Source: Thalassotalea psychrophila
GTDB taxonomy: Bacteria > Pseudomonadota > Gammaproteobacteria > Enterobacterales > Alteromonadaceae
Reading direction: 5' to 3'
Assembly (NCBI RefSeq): GCF_031583595.1
Contig: NZ_CP134145.1
Coordinates: 1,178,001-1,242,000, forward strand
Length of the DNA stretch: 64,000 nucleotides
This document shows, piece after piece, positions 1 to 12,770 of this stretch (position 1 is the stretch's first letter; the number at the start of each line of letters is the position of its first letter). The notes under the pieces were generated by a model, which searched no databases, was not told the origin of the DNA, and saw nothing but the letters and a program-made list of their open reading frames with translations. A program made the translations under genes and the position numbers.

Positions 1-2033
1 TTGGCCGTGATGAAGAGATCCGACGTACAGTTCAAGTATTACAGCGTAGAACTAAAAATAATCCGGTATTAATTGGTCAACCAGGTGTTGGTAAAACTGC
101 GATTGTTGAAGGTTTGGCTCAGCGTATTGTTAATGGTGAAGTATCTGAAGGGTTGAAAAACAAACAAGTATTGTCTTTAGATATGGGCGCCCTTATTGCC
201 GGAGCAAAATATAGAGGTGAATTTGAAGAACGTTTAAAAGCAGTGTTAAATGAACTTGCAAAAGAAGAAGGCCAGGTTATTTTATTCATTGATGAGCTTC
301 ATACTATGGTCGGCGCGGGTAAAAGTGATGGCGCGATGGATGCTAGTAACATGCTAAAACCCGCCCTTGCTCGTGGTGACCTACATTGTGTTGGCGCGAC
401 TACATTAGATGAGTATCGACAATATATTGAAAAAGATGCGGCACTTGAGCGTCGTTTTCAAAAAGTATTAGTTGAAGAGCCTAGTGTTGAAGACACTATT
501 GCTATATTACGGGGATTAAAAGAACGGTACGAATTACATCATAGTGTAGACATAACAGATCCCGCCATTGTTTCTGCAGCCACTTTGTCACATCGCTATA
601 TAAGTGATCGTCAATTACCAGATAAAGCGATCGATTTAATCGATGAGGCAGCATCAAGTATAAGAATGCAAATGGATTCTAAGCCAGAAGATTTAGACCG
701 TATTGAACGTCGTCTTATTCAATTAAAACTTGAGCAAAAAGCCATAGAAAAAGAAAGTGATGCGGCATCAATTAAACGCTTACAGTTAATGGAAGAAGAA
801 ATAAGCGTTAATCAAAAACGTTTTGATCAACTAGAGCAAGTTTGGAAAAATGAAAAAGCTTCGGTTTATGGTACTCAAACCATTAAAGCTGATCTTGAGC
901 AAGCTAGGTTGGATTTAGAAGTTGCTCAGCGAAGCAGTGACTTAAATCGTATGTCTGAATTACAGTATGGTCGTATCCCTGAGTTAGAAAAACAATTAGA
1001 ACATTCGGCAGGTGCAGATGAAATTGAACTAACCCTATTAAAAAATAAAGTAACAGATATAGAGATAGCAGAAGTACTCTCAAAAGCTACCGGGATCCCG
1101 GTAGCAAAAATGCTCGAAGGTGAGCGTGATAAGCTATTACAAATGGAGCAACAGTTACAGAAAAAAGTGATAGGACAAAGCGAAGCGCTAACAGCAGTTT
1201 CTAATGCAATTCGTCGTTCGCGAGCGGGGCTTTCAGATCCAAACCAACCGATTGGCTCATTTATGTTTTTAGGTCCAACAGGCGTAGGCAAAACTGAACT
1301 TACCAAAGCATTGGCGAATTTTTTATTTGATAGTGAAGATGCGCTGATCAGAATTGACATGTCTGAGTTTATGGAAAAGCACTCGGTAGCGCGTTTAATC
1401 GGTGCTCCCCCTGGCTATGTTGGTTACGAAGAGGGGGGGTATATAACTGAGGCAGTTCGTCGGAAACCTTATTCAGTGATATTGCTTGATGAAATTGAAA
1501 AGGCTCACCCAGATGTATTTAATATCTTACTACAGGTATTAGATGATGGTCGTTTAACTGATGGTCAAGGACGTACTGTTGATTTTCGAAATACAGTTAT
1601 TATCATGACCTCAAATATGGGCTCCGATCTGATCCAAGAATTAGCCACTGAAAGTTCTTATGATGATTTACGCAATACTGTTATGGGTGTTGTTGGCCAA
1701 CACTTCAAACCAGAATTCATAAACCGTATTGATGAATCAGTTGTATTCCACCCGTTAAATGCTGAGCAAATTAAGCAAATTGCTAACATTCAAATTAAAC
1801 AATTAGCAGGGCGTTTAGCTGAAAAACAATTGGCTTTAGAAATAAGTGATGATGCATTGGCTAAAGTTGCAGAAGTTGGTTTCGATCCTGTATATGGTGC
1901 AAGGCCACTTAAACGAGCTATACAGCAATATATTGAAAACCCACTGGCACAAGAAATATTAGCCGGAAGATATTGCCCGGAAGAAGTAATCGCTATTGAT
2001 GTGGATACTGAGGGCAAGTTGATAATACATTAA
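1..2033 (+). CDS. clpB: ATP-dependent disaggregase ClpB (5' end outside window)
   Basis: ClpB is a cytosolic hexameric AAA+ chaperone that works with DnaK to pull proteins out of aggregates. The reading frame is open from base 3, so the gene starts before the window; 676 residues remain, against about 857 in E. coli, so the N-terminal domain and about 180 residues are missing. The first visible residues are GRDEEIRR, followed by the first Walker A (GQPGVGKT), a Walker B ending in IDELH, the coiled-coil middle domain near 690-1020, the second Walker A (GPTGVGKT) near 1270 and the C-terminal small domain ([15 protein letters not shown]). A TTG near base 114 lies inside the first AAA domain and is not a start. 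Heat-shock control is expected but the promoter is not visible. An rRNA operon follows, as in E. coli (clpB-rrnG). Confidence 0.98.
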   Translation, partial: GRDEEIRRTVQVLQRRTKNNPVLIGQPGVGKTAIVEGLAQRIVNGEVSEGLKNKQVLSLDMGALIAGAKYRGEFEERLKAVLNELAKEEGQVILFIDELHTMVGAGKSDGAMDASNMLKPALARGDLHCVGATTLDEYRQYIEKDAALERRFQKVLVEEPSVEDTIAILRGLKERYELHHSVDITDPAIVSAATLSHRYISDRQLPDKAIDLIDEAASSIRMQMDSKPEDLDRIERRLIQLKLEQKAIEKESDAASIKRLQLMEEEISVNQKRFDQLEQVWKNEKASVYGTQTIKADLEQARLDLEVAQRSSDLNRMSELQYGRIPELEKQLEHSAGADEIELTLLKNKVTDIEIAEVLSKATGIPVAKMLEGERDKLLQMEQQLQKKVIGQSEALTAVSNAIRRSRAGLSDPNQPIGSFMFLGPTGVGKTELTKALANFLFDSEDALIRIDMSEFMEKHSVARLIGAPPGYVGYEEGGYITEAVRRKPYSVILLDEIEKAHPDVFNILLQVLDDGRLTDGQGRTVDFRNTVIIMTSNMGSDLIQELATESSYDDLRNTVMGVVGQHFKPEFINRIDESVVFHPLNAEQIKQIANIQIKQLAGRLAEKQLALEISDDALAKVAEVGFDPVYGARPLKRAIQQYIENPLAQEILAGRYCPEEVIAIDVDTEGKLIIH

Positions 2034-2074
2034 CGTCTTTGGAAGGGGGAATTGTATGTGAAGATGAAGCTAAC

Positions 2075-2500
2075 TTATTTACAGTAAGCTTCAACTTCTT
2101 TTTCACTTTGACTAATACGTTGGATTCTTTCAACATCTGTAAGTAAACGTGATTTACCATTTTCTTCGGTGACTTCAATTTTTGCAAAGTCATTTAACGT
2201 CCTAAGGTTCGCTTCCGCGTTTTTACATTTTATATTTGAGGCCCTGGCAACTTGGCTGTTTAATAGCTTTTGTTTTGCTTCGGCAGAAACATTTTCTTTT
2301 AATGGGGCCTGTACAGGAGAATAGGTAGTTTCGACGGTGATCTCAGAAAAATCATCTTCAAGCGGTTCATGTTGACCATAATGTACAACATTGTTTTCGT
2401 CTACCCAACGGTACACGGTAACGTTTTTTGCTTGTACTAATGTAGTTAGCAACGTTGCAGTTGCACTTAACAGTAGTATTATTGAGAATTTCCTATTCAT
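2075..2500 (-). CDS. DUF4124 domain secreted protein
   Basis: This 141-residue protein has a signal peptide (basic start, hydrophobic stretch, ending near LVQAKN) and then a DUF4124-type motif (VYRWVDENNVVHYGQHEP), usually found at the N-terminus of small periplasmic proteins in gammaproteobacteria. No catalytic function is known for this domain. The rest is hydrophilic and rich in Glu and Lys, with two cysteines (in IKCKN and the final AYCK) that could form a disulphide. The ATG is preceded by a good ribosome site (AAGGAAGGG). It converges on clpB with about 40 bp between the stops and has the rRNA promoters behind it, so it is probably a single-gene unit. Confidence 0.8.
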   Translation of the reverse strand: MNRKFSIILLLSATATLLTTLVQAKNVTVYRWVDENNVVHYGQHEPLEDDFSEITVETTYSPVQAPLKENVSAEAKQKLLNSQVARASNIKCKNAEANLRTLNDFAKIEVTEENGKSRLLTDVERIQRISQSEKEVEAYCK

Positions 2501-2764
2501 ACCCTTCCTTTGAGTAAAGCATCTTTAGCATTAACAGTGATGAAATTAATTTATATCAGCTGTTTAATAATTAAACAACTTTTAACTTTCCTTCTATATG
2601 TAAAGTATAATGCAAAAATTGCTTTAATAAGTAGCATAGTTTCAAAAAATCATAAGAATTGATAAATAAAGCACATTTTTTATTGCTATAGTTACTAACT
2701 AGCTAGTGGTTTGTTTATTAAATATACGAAAAAGCACTTATTTCAATTTATTTGCAAAAAGGTG

Positions 2765-2792
2765 TTGACGGCAGCTCAAAAATCCCTAAAAT
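2765..2792 (+). promoter_or_regulatory. rrn promoter P1
   Basis: The -35 is TTGACG (2765-2770) and the -10 is TAAAAT (2787-2792), with a 16-bp spacer as is usual for rRNA promoters. The GC-rich discriminator GCGCATCC follows, typical of promoters under stringent (ppGpp/DksA) control. The 15 bases ATGCGCATCCACTTC from 2791 recur exactly at P2. Confidence 0.85.
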
Positions 2793-2936
2793 GCGCATCC
2801 ACTTCCACAGGGAATCTCGCAGTACTACTGAGAGAGGAACCAGCGGTAAGTCGTGTAGATAGTTTGTAGTGATTAAGGTAGAAATTACCGAGTTACAAAC
2901 GACAACAATTAAATTCTAAATTACTGAAATTAACTG

Positions 2937-2964
2937 TTGACATCAACACTGGATGACGTACAAT
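2937..2964 (+). promoter_or_regulatory. rrn promoter P2
   Basis: The -35 is a perfect TTGACA (2937-2942) and the -10 is TACAAT (2959-2964), with a 16-bp spacer. The discriminator and initially transcribed bases (2963-2977) are identical to those of P1, 172 bp upstream. Two tandem promoters with the same start-site sequence suggest duplication or gene conversion. Confidence 0.85.
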
Positions 2965-3034
2965 GCGCATCCACTTCAAGCAAGGCTACTAGCCGGATTG
3001 AAGCAAAGAGACTAACGAATGCGATTAGCTCTTC

Positions 3035-3091
3035 GTTCTAATAAGAACGGTTCTTTAACAATTAGTTATCATGCAATTTGTGTGGGCACTC
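3035..3091 (+). promoter_or_regulatory. rRNA leader antitermination region (boxB-like, boxA, boxC-like)
   Basis: A perfect hairpin CGTTCT-AATA-AGAACG (3035-3050) stands where boxB would be. It is followed by boxA (TTCTTTAACAA, 3052-3062) and a boxC-like segment (TGTGTGGGCACT, near 3079-3090). This order is that of Nus-factor antitermination leaders. A second boxA lies in the 16S-23S spacer at about 5053. Confidence 0.8.
3064..3091 (+). other. 5' arm of the 16S precursor processing stem
   Basis: These 28 bases pair with 4879-4906 beyond the 16S gene: 25 Watson-Crick pairs, two G.U pairs and one mismatch. In the transcript this loops out 16S rRNA and is the expected RNase III substrate. The pairing was checked base by base. 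Confidence 0.85.
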
Positions 3092-3290
3092 ACATTAAGA
3101 TTGATTTACAACATAGATACCTCGGTATCGAAATCACTTAATGATGATGAACACACAAACAAATTAATTATCTTTATTTAGCGATGAAGTTAATTAGTAC
3201 GTTTTAGTTTAACCAGCTTCTGGTTAGACGAAACATTCAGAATTCATTGAGTAGAAACAAGCTTGTCTTGTTTCAAATGTAACAACTTTT

Positions 3291-4834
<1,544 letters not shown>

Positions 4835-5367
4835 ACCTTAAGTAGACAACTTAATGGAAGCTAACTTGTTAGTTTCGCGAGTGTTCACACAAATTACATG
4901 ATAACTGACTGAGCGGTACGCTCTGTCATCCCGTACTTGTTGCGGGAGCCAGTGTACCGAAATAAGAAATCAAAGATAAGCGCCCTTAGCAATAAGAGCA
5001 GTTATCTTTGGTTTTTTAACCAACAATGATGCCGAATGCGCGCATTAATGTACTCTTTAACAATTTGGAAAGCTGATATTAAACCCGATGATTTGTGTTT
5101 ATGATCTCCAATCATAAACGTCAGCAAATCATCACGATAAACAACTTGTTGTTTATCACTGAGTTGTTTTATACAACAACTCAACATTATAACTAGCAAC
5201 TCTTATCGTGTTGTTAGTTGTTCTTACTCAAGGCTCACAATTTATTGTGGGTTTGGCAACGTAGGTTGCCAACATTCTTATTGAATGCGTGAAAATGTCA
5301 GACCTATAACTTAGTTCGGATTAGTCTCCGAGCATTCTTGAAGTTGCAAGACTTTTTGGGGTTGTAT
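4835..5367 (+). other. 16S-23S internal transcribed spacer, no tRNA
   Basis: This spacer is 533 bases long and holds no tRNA: no acceptor-stem/T-loop pattern was seen on the plus strand. It contains the 3' arm of the 16S processing stem (4879-4906), a nested palindrome (4914-4959), a boxA (CTCTTTAACAA near 5053-5063), two adjacent perfect hairpins (5136-5157 with 10-bp arms, 5161-5182 with 8-bp arms), a GGCAAC/GTTGCC hairpin near 5256, and the 5' arm of the 23S processing stem (5346-5374). Confidence 0.85.
4914..4959 (+). repeat. Nested palindrome in the rRNA spacer
   Basis: An outer stem (CGGTACGCT with AGTGTACCG, one mismatch) encloses GTCATCCCG-TACTTGTTG-CGGGAGCC. The inner part resembles the GTCATTCCG...CGGAACCTCC palindromes at 8750-8788 and 9027-9065, so the same dispersed family seems to have entered the transcribed spacer. 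Confidence 0.55.
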
Positions 5368-8258
<2,891 letters not shown>

Positions 8259-8419
8259 ACAACACCCAAGCAGTTTTGCTTTGAGTGATTGTATGGTCTG
8301 ATACTCTTTTAAAGAGATTCACGCATTACAAAGAATACTTGAGACATGGTTTAATATCGATTTTTCCAAATTCGTTATTCGATACGTCGAATAACAGGTT
8401 CGAAAGAACCAACAGTTTT

Positions 8420-8537
8420 TGTCTGGCGACAATAGCACTGTGGCCCCACCTGATCCCATGCCGAACTCAGAAGTGAAACGCAGTTGCGCCGATGGTAGTG
8501 TGGGAGTTCCCATGTGAGAGTAGGTCATCGCCAGGCT
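8420..8537 (+). rRNA. rrf: 5S ribosomal RNA
   Basis: About 118 nt. The conserved core CATGCCGAACTCAGAAGTGA is present and the ends GTCTGGCGA and TCGCCAGGC pair. It is the last gene of the operon. Exact termini may be off by one or two bases. Confidence 0.95.
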
Positions 8538-8547
8538 CCTAATTCCG

Positions 8548-8579
8548 AAAAGCCCTCTGCTAATGCAGAGGGCTTTTTT
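8548..8579 (+). terminator. rRNA operon intrinsic terminator
   Basis: A perfect 10-bp stem AGCCCTCTGC-TAAT-GCAGAGGGCT is followed by six T residues. It lies 14 bases after 5S. Confidence 0.95.
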
Positions 8580-8582
8580 CGT

Positions 8583-8604
8583 TTAGGATCCTGGCGTGAC
8601 CTAC
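8583..8604 (+). repeat. Inverted partial copy of the 5S 3' end
   Basis: The reverse complement of these 22 bases matches the 5S tail and flank at 8520-8542 (GTAGGTCATCGCCAGG...) with one missing base and one mismatch. The operon terminator sits in the middle, so 8520-8604 is one extended, interrupted palindrome. Confidence 0.75.
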
Positions 8605-8680
8605 TTCTTTGTAGGCATAGCTTTGCGTATCCAACTCAAGCACACTTCAACCGTATGAGGTCCCGGACATCGCTAAAGCT

Positions 8681-8788
8681 CTTCCGGGATGACGTGGTTT
8701 AAATTAATTAGCATCGCGGTTACGCAACTATAATAAGAAAAAGTACTCCGTCATTCCGCAGTGCTTTTGTGCGGAACCTCCTGCCGCG
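8681..8788 (+). repeat. 108-bp direct repeat, copy 1 (uninterrupted)
   Basis: This unit starts at CTTCCGGGATGACGTGG, runs through GCATCGCGGTT and TAATAAGAAAAAGTACTCC, and ends with a palindromic tail TTCCGCA-gtgcttttg-TGCGGAA followed by CCTCCTGCCGCG. Its first 73 bases match copy 2 at 68 positions and the last 39 bases match at 36. A TCCCGGA at 8661 pairs with the opening TCCGGGA. Confidence 0.85.
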
Positions 8789-8902
8789 TATCGTGTTTTG
8801 AATATTTATGCTTTATAACCACAGCAAGCTGAAGGAGATCCCGGATGTCGCTGCTCGGCAATTGCTCCTGCATTGCTCTACCTCCTGCATCCATGCAGTC
8901 GT

Positions 8903-9065
8903 CTTCCGGGATGACGTGGTGTAAGTTAATTAGCATCGCGGTTATTCAGCTATAATAAGAAAAAGTACTCCGTCACCGACATAATGCGTTCATCCCTGAA
9001 CCTGTCGGCATTCGTACTTCCTGTACGTCATTCCGCAGTGTTTTTGTACGGAACCTCCTTCCGCG
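8903..9065 (+). repeat. 108-bp direct repeat, copy 2, carrying a 55-bp insertion
   Basis: The same unit as 8681-8788, interrupted after CGTCA. Total length is 163, which is exactly 108 plus 55. The segment 8976-9030 is extra: 50 bases followed by a second CGTCA. A TCCCGGA about 60 bases upstream (8842) again faces the opening TCCGGGA. Confidence 0.85.
8976..9030 (+). mobile_element. 55-bp insertion with CGTCA duplication inside repeat copy 2
   Basis: The insert is bounded by CGTCA at 8971-8975 and 9026-9030, resembling a 5-bp target duplication. It contains an internal inverted repeat CCGACA (8976-8981) / TGTCGG (9003-9008) and two GTAC motifs near its right end. It encodes nothing. It could be a minute non-autonomous element or a hairpin-driven rearrangement. 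Confidence 0.5.
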
Positions 9066-9400
9066 AATTGTGCGTTGACTATTTCTACTCCAACTTCTTT
9101 TATATAACATGCTTTTAAGTTAATTAGATCGCTGACATTCAAATACATTTAAAAAATACGCCGTAATATCAAATATTGGAACGAGGTTTGGGACTTTTTT
9201 ATCGTGTATATATCTAGAAGTTAATACAGCAATTAGTAAATTTTTTATTAATTCACCTTAAAACTTAAATCCATAATGGTAAGACCAATTGCCCAAAATA
9301 ATTATTTTTTATAACTGGATTAGAATAATTACTCAAAAAAGTCTAAAATATACCATTTTTTTGCTTTTTTTGACTATTGACAAAATTTATTTACAAGCAA

Positions 9401-9428
9401 TTGACATTTGATCATTGCTAAAAATAAT
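9401..9428 (+). promoter_or_regulatory. Candidate oadGAB promoter
   Basis: A perfect TTGACA (9401-9406) is followed after 16 bases by AATAAT (9423-9428). Another TTGACA lies at 9377. The -10 is weak, so this is only a candidate. Confidence 0.35.
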
Positions 9429-9469
9429 TGGAGTGATTATTCTATTTCTTTTAACTGAAGAGTCAGGTT

Positions 9470-9727
9470 ATGGAAAATTTATCTGAAACATTTATGGAAG
9501 CGGCTGTTCTTATGCTCGTCGGCATGGGATTTGTATTCGCTTTTTTAGGTTTATTAATTATTGCTATTGGTTTATTAGCGAAGTTTGCGAGCCAATTTCC
9601 TGAAACTGCTCCAGCTACCAATAAGATAAACACTGGTAAGGCTGCAAATAATCAGATCCCAGCCGGTGTTGTTGCTGCTATAACCTCAGCAGTTACTCAA
9701 TATCGCAAAAATAATGTAAAGAATTAG
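9470..9727 (+). CDS. oadG: Oxaloacetate decarboxylase Na+ pump, gamma subunit
   Basis: The small membrane subunit of the biotin-dependent Na+-translocating oxaloacetate decarboxylase; in the family it anchors the alpha subunit to beta. It has 85 residues, with one transmembrane helix near residues 12-37 (MLVGMGFVFAFLGLLIIAIG) and a hydrophilic C-terminal tail for alpha binding. The length is normal for OadG. It is the first gene of oadGAB, 9 bases before oadA, and is co-transcribed with it in all likelihood. A long AT-rich leader precedes it. Confidence 0.9.
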   Translation: MENLSETFMEAAVLMLVGMGFVFAFLGLLIIAIGLLAKFASQFPETAPATNKINTGKAANNQIPAGVVAAITSAVTQYRKNNVKN

Positions 9728-9736
9728 GAGCAAGGT

Positions 9737-11509
9737 ATGTCAAGTCCATTAGGAATTACTGAAGTTGTACTAAGAGATGGTCATCAATCATTATTGGCCA
9801 CTCGTTTTCGTTTGGAAGATATGTTGCCAATCGCAAGTAAATTAGATGATATTGGCTATTGGTCAATTGAGTCATGGGGTGGTGCCACCTTCGATTCTTG
9901 TATTCGTTATTTAGGTGAAGATCCGTGGGAGCGTATCCGCAAATTAAAAGCGGCAATGCCTAAGACTAAACAACAAATGCTATTTCGTGGGCAAAACATT
10001 CTTGGCTACCGTCATTACGCTGACGATGTAGTAGAAAAATTTGTTGAACGTGCTCATGTTAATGGTATTGATGTTTTCCGTATCTTTGATGCGATGAATG
10101 ATCCTCGCAACCTTGAAACTGCAATAAAAGCGGCCGTTAAGGTTGGTGCTCACGCACAAGGTACTCTTTCTTATACTGAAAGCCCAGTTCATACTTTGCA
10201 GGGTTGGTTAGATATGGCCAAGCAGCTTGAAGATATGGGCGCGCACTCTTTATGTATAAAAGATATGTCTGGTTTATTAAACCCATACGATGCAGAAGAA
10301 TTAATTACTAAATTAAAAGACACGGTAGAATTACCACTTGCACTTCATTGTCATGCAACTACAGGTTTGAGCATGGCTACGCATATGAAATCAATTGATG
10401 CTGGTATCGATGTTATCGACACATCTATTTCATCAATGAGCATGACTTACGGTCACTCGCCGACAGAAGCTGTCGTTTCTACCGTACAAGGGCGTGATCG
10501 TGATACCGGTTTAGATTTAACTAAGCTTGCCGAAGTTGCTGCGTATTTCCGTGATGTAAGAGAAAAATACGGAAAATTTGAAGGTAGCCTTAAAGGTGTT
10601 GACGCTAGAATTCTATTAGCACAAGTTCCTGGTGGCATGTTAACAAACATGGAAGGCCAGTTAAAAGAACAGGGTGCTTCAGATAAATTTGACGAAGTAT
10701 TACAAGAAATACCTCGTGTTCGTAAAGAGTTAGGTTACATTCCTTTGGTAACACCAACTTCACAAATTGTTGGCACTCAATCAGTGTTAAACGTGTTAAC
10801 TGGTGAGCGTTATAAATCTATCACTAAAGAAACTGCTGGTGTTTTAAAAGGTGAATACGGTGCAACACCTGCTGAAGTTGACACTGCTTTACAGCAGAAA
10901 GTTCTAGATGGTGCTGAGGTTATTACTTGTCGTCCTGCTGATTTGTTAACTCCTGAAATAGATAAGTTAACAGATGAGCTTGCAGAATTAGCAAAAGAGA
11001 AGAATATCGAACTTGCTGATGAAGTAATTGATGACGTATTAACTTACGCATTATTCCCACAGATTGGGCTTAAGTTCTTAGAGAACCGAAACAATCCAGA
11101 TGCATTTGAACCTGTACCAAGTAAAGATGATGTGAAACTTGCTGCAGCTAACGATGGTAAGCCTGAAAGCTATGCCGTACAGGTTGATGGCAAGGTTTAT
11201 GATGTTATTGTAGCTCCTGGTGGCAGTATTGAAAATATTGCTCCTGCTGGTCAATCGGCTCCTATAACTGCAGCTGCCGCGGCACCTGCTGCCTCTAGTG
11301 GTGAAACTTTAAATGCGCCACTTGCAGGTAATATCTTCAAAATTTTGGCTAAAGAAGGTGATTCGGTAAATGAAGGCGATGTTGTTGTCATCATGGAAGC
11401 GATGAAAATGGAAACTGAAATTCGCGCTACCGCCTCAGGCACTATCAGCATGGTTAACATTAAAGAAGGTGATGCGGTCGCAGTTGGCGATGCATTACTA
11501 ACGTTATAA
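9737..11509 (+). CDS. oadA: Oxaloacetate decarboxylase Na+ pump, alpha subunit
   Basis: Transfers the carboxyl group of oxaloacetate to biotin, giving pyruvate; decarboxylation of carboxybiotin in OadB then drives Na+ export. It has 590 residues. The N-terminal carboxyltransferase TIM barrel contains [12 protein letters not shown] (metal Asp14), the active-site lysine region CIKDMSG (Lys175) and metal ligands LHCHATTG (His204, His206). A PYC/OADA domain follows, then an Ala/Pro linker near 515-525 and a C-terminal biotinyl domain with EAMKMETE, where Lys557 is the biotin attachment site. A GGAG ribosome site precedes the ATG. Length and domain order are those of a complete alpha subunit. Confidence 0.97.
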   Translation: MSSPLGITEVVLRDGHQSLLATRFRLEDMLPIASKLDDIGYWSIESWGGATFDSCIRYLGEDPWERIRKLKAAMPKTKQQMLFRGQNILGYRHYADDVVEKFVERAHVNGIDVFRIFDAMNDPRNLETAIKAAVKVGAHAQGTLSYTESPVHTLQGWLDMAKQLEDMGAHSLCIKDMSGLLNPYDAEELITKLKDTVELPLALHCHATTGLSMATHMKSIDAGIDVIDTSISSMSMTYGHSPTEAVVSTVQGRDRDTGLDLTKLAEVAAYFRDVREKYGKFEGSLKGVDARILLAQVPGGMLTNMEGQLKEQGASDKFDEVLQEIPRVRKELGYIPLVTPTSQIVGTQSVLNVLTGERYKSITKETAGVLKGEYGATPAEVDTALQQKVLDGAEVITCRPADLLTPEIDKLTDELAELAKEKNIELADEVIDDVLTYALFPQIGLKFLENRNNPDAFEPVPSKDDVKLAAANDGKPESYAVQVDGKVYDVIVAPGGSIENIAPAGQSAPITAAAAAPAASSGETLNAPLAGNIFKILAKEGDSVNEGDVVVIMEAMKMETEIRATASGTISMVNIKEGDAVAVGDALLTL

Positions 11510-11520
11510 AAGGATAACTC

Positions 11521-12651
11521 ATGGAGTCTCTATACACCCTTTGGTTATCTACCGGCTTAGCTAATTTTGAGTTGGGCCAAGTGATCATGATGTTGGTAGG
11601 TTTAGGTTTACTATATTTAGCCATTGCTAAGGGATTTGAACCATTATTGCTTCTACCTATTGGTTTTGGCGCAATTTTAACAAATATTCCTGTTGCCGGT
11701 TTCAGTGAAGTTGGCGGCTTGCTGCATTACATCTACTATGCTGGGATTGATACTGGGATATTCCCATTACTGATCTTTATGGGTGTAGGTGCAATGACAG
11801 ACTTTGGCGCATTAATTGCGAACCCAAGAATGTTGTTTTTAGGTGCAGCCGCTCAGTTTGGTATTTTTGCTACTTTATTTGGTGCCATTGCTTTAAATGC
11901 TATCCCTGGCTTTGACTTTAGCCTTAAGGATGCCTCAGCTATCGCCATTATTGGTGGTGCAGATGGTCCTACAGCTATATTCTTAGCATCAAAGCTTGCC
12001 CCTGAATTGTTAGGTGCAATTGCGGTTGCAGCTTATTCGTACATGGCGCTGGTACCGATTATCCAGCCGCCAATCATGAAGGCGTTAACCACACCTGAAG
12101 AACGTAAAATTGAAATGAAGCAATTACGCCATGTGACTAAGATTGAAAAAATGATCTTTCCACTAGCGGTACTGTTAGCAACCATATTTTTCTTACCCGC
12201 AGCAACACCACTTGTAGGTATGTTCTGTTTAGGTAACTTAATGCGTGAATGTGGCGTTGTAGATCGTTTAAGTTCCACAGCACAAAATGAATTAATCAAC
12301 ATTGTGACTATTTTCTTAGGTTTAGGTGTTGGTTCAAAGTTAAGCGCTGAAGCATTCTTAAATGTTGAAACCTTAGGTATCCTAGCGTTAGGTGCTGTTG
12401 CATTCTCTATCGGTACAGCAGCAGGTGTTTTAATGGCTAAACTATTAGGTAAGCTATCAAAAGACCCAATTAACCCGTTAGTTGGCGCAGCAGGTGTTTC
12501 TGCTGTTCCTATGGCTGCTCGTGTAGTTAACAAGGTTGGACTCGAAGCTAATCCGCATAATTTCTTATTAATGCATGCTATGGGACCAAACGTTGCTGGT
12601 GTACTTGGTTCAGCTGTTGCAGCCGGTGTGTTATTGGCATTGGTTGGTTAA
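11521..12651 (+). CDS. oadB: Oxaloacetate decarboxylase Na+ pump, beta subunit
   Basis: The integral membrane subunit that decarboxylates carboxybiotin and exports Na+. Its 376 residues are mostly hydrophobic, with about nine to eleven membrane segments. It contains the family signature [12 protein letters not shown], whose Asp is the key Na+/proton residue (Asp203 in Klebsiella), the conserved [15 protein letters not shown] segment, and a C-terminal region [15 protein letters not shown] matching the second Na+-site helix. It lies 11 bases after oadA and is the last gene of the operon; a strong terminator follows 60 bases later. It is shorter than some homologues (about 430), as in many short-form OadB proteins. 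Confidence 0.96.
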   Translation: MESLYTLWLSTGLANFELGQVIMMLVGLGLLYLAIAKGFEPLLLLPIGFGAILTNIPVAGFSEVGGLLHYIYYAGIDTGIFPLLIFMGVGAMTDFGALIANPRMLFLGAAAQFGIFATLFGAIALNAIPGFDFSLKDASAIAIIGGADGPTAIFLASKLAPELLGAIAVAAYSYMALVPIIQPPIMKALTTPEERKIEMKQLRHVTKIEKMIFPLAVLLATIFFLPAATPLVGMFCLGNLMRECGVVDRLSSTAQNELINIVTIFLGLGVGSKLSAEAFLNVETLGILALGAVAFSIGTAAGVLMAKLLGKLSKDPINPLVGAAGVSAVPMAARVVNKVGLEANPHNFLLMHAMGPNVAGVLGSAVAAGVLLALVG

Positions 12652-12710
12652 TCGCTTGAATACAGGCTGGAAGCTGTAAGTTAAAACTAATAGCTGTTGC
12701 TATCATAACT

Positions 12711-12753
12711 AGGCCGGAGTAAATTATTTAGATAATTTACTCCGGCCTTTTTT
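12711..12753 (+). terminator. oadGAB intrinsic terminator
   Basis: A perfect 17-bp stem (AGGCCGGAGTAAATTAT, 12711-12727, with 12732-12748) and a TTAG loop are followed by a T run. The next gene begins 18 bases later. Confidence 0.92.
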
Positions 12754-12770
12754 ATGGATAACTTTTAATT

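Larger units (their letters stand above)
2501..3290 (+). promoter_or_regulatory. rRNA operon upstream control region and leader
   Basis: This 790-base gap contains no credible ORF. The first 250 bases are AT-rich, with A/T tracts up to 2760 that could act as UP-element or Fis-binding DNA (inference). Two consensus-like promoters follow at 2765 and 2937, then a transcribed leader with a boxB-like hairpin, a boxA and a boxC-like segment, and the 5' arm of the 16S processing stem. Confidence 0.8.
8605..9469. other. Non-coding region with dispersed palindromic repeats
   Basis: No convincing ORF was found in these 865 bases on either strand. The first 460 bases carry the duplicated 108-bp repeat and related palindromes (TCCCGGA...TCCGGGATGACG types). 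From about 9070 to 9469 the DNA is AT-rich and shows only a weak candidate promoter for oadGAB. Confidence 0.7.

Noticed and set aside
926..1360. Antisense ORF in clpB
   Set aside because: A shadow of the clpB frame; low-complexity Ser/Ile-rich translation without a homologous domain.
4835..5367. tRNA-Ile or tRNA-Ala in the spacer
   Set aside because: No cloverleaf or T-loop consensus could be found by eye.
12033..12533. 166-residue antisense ORF in oadB
   Set aside because: Reverse frame of a membrane protein gene; a shadow.
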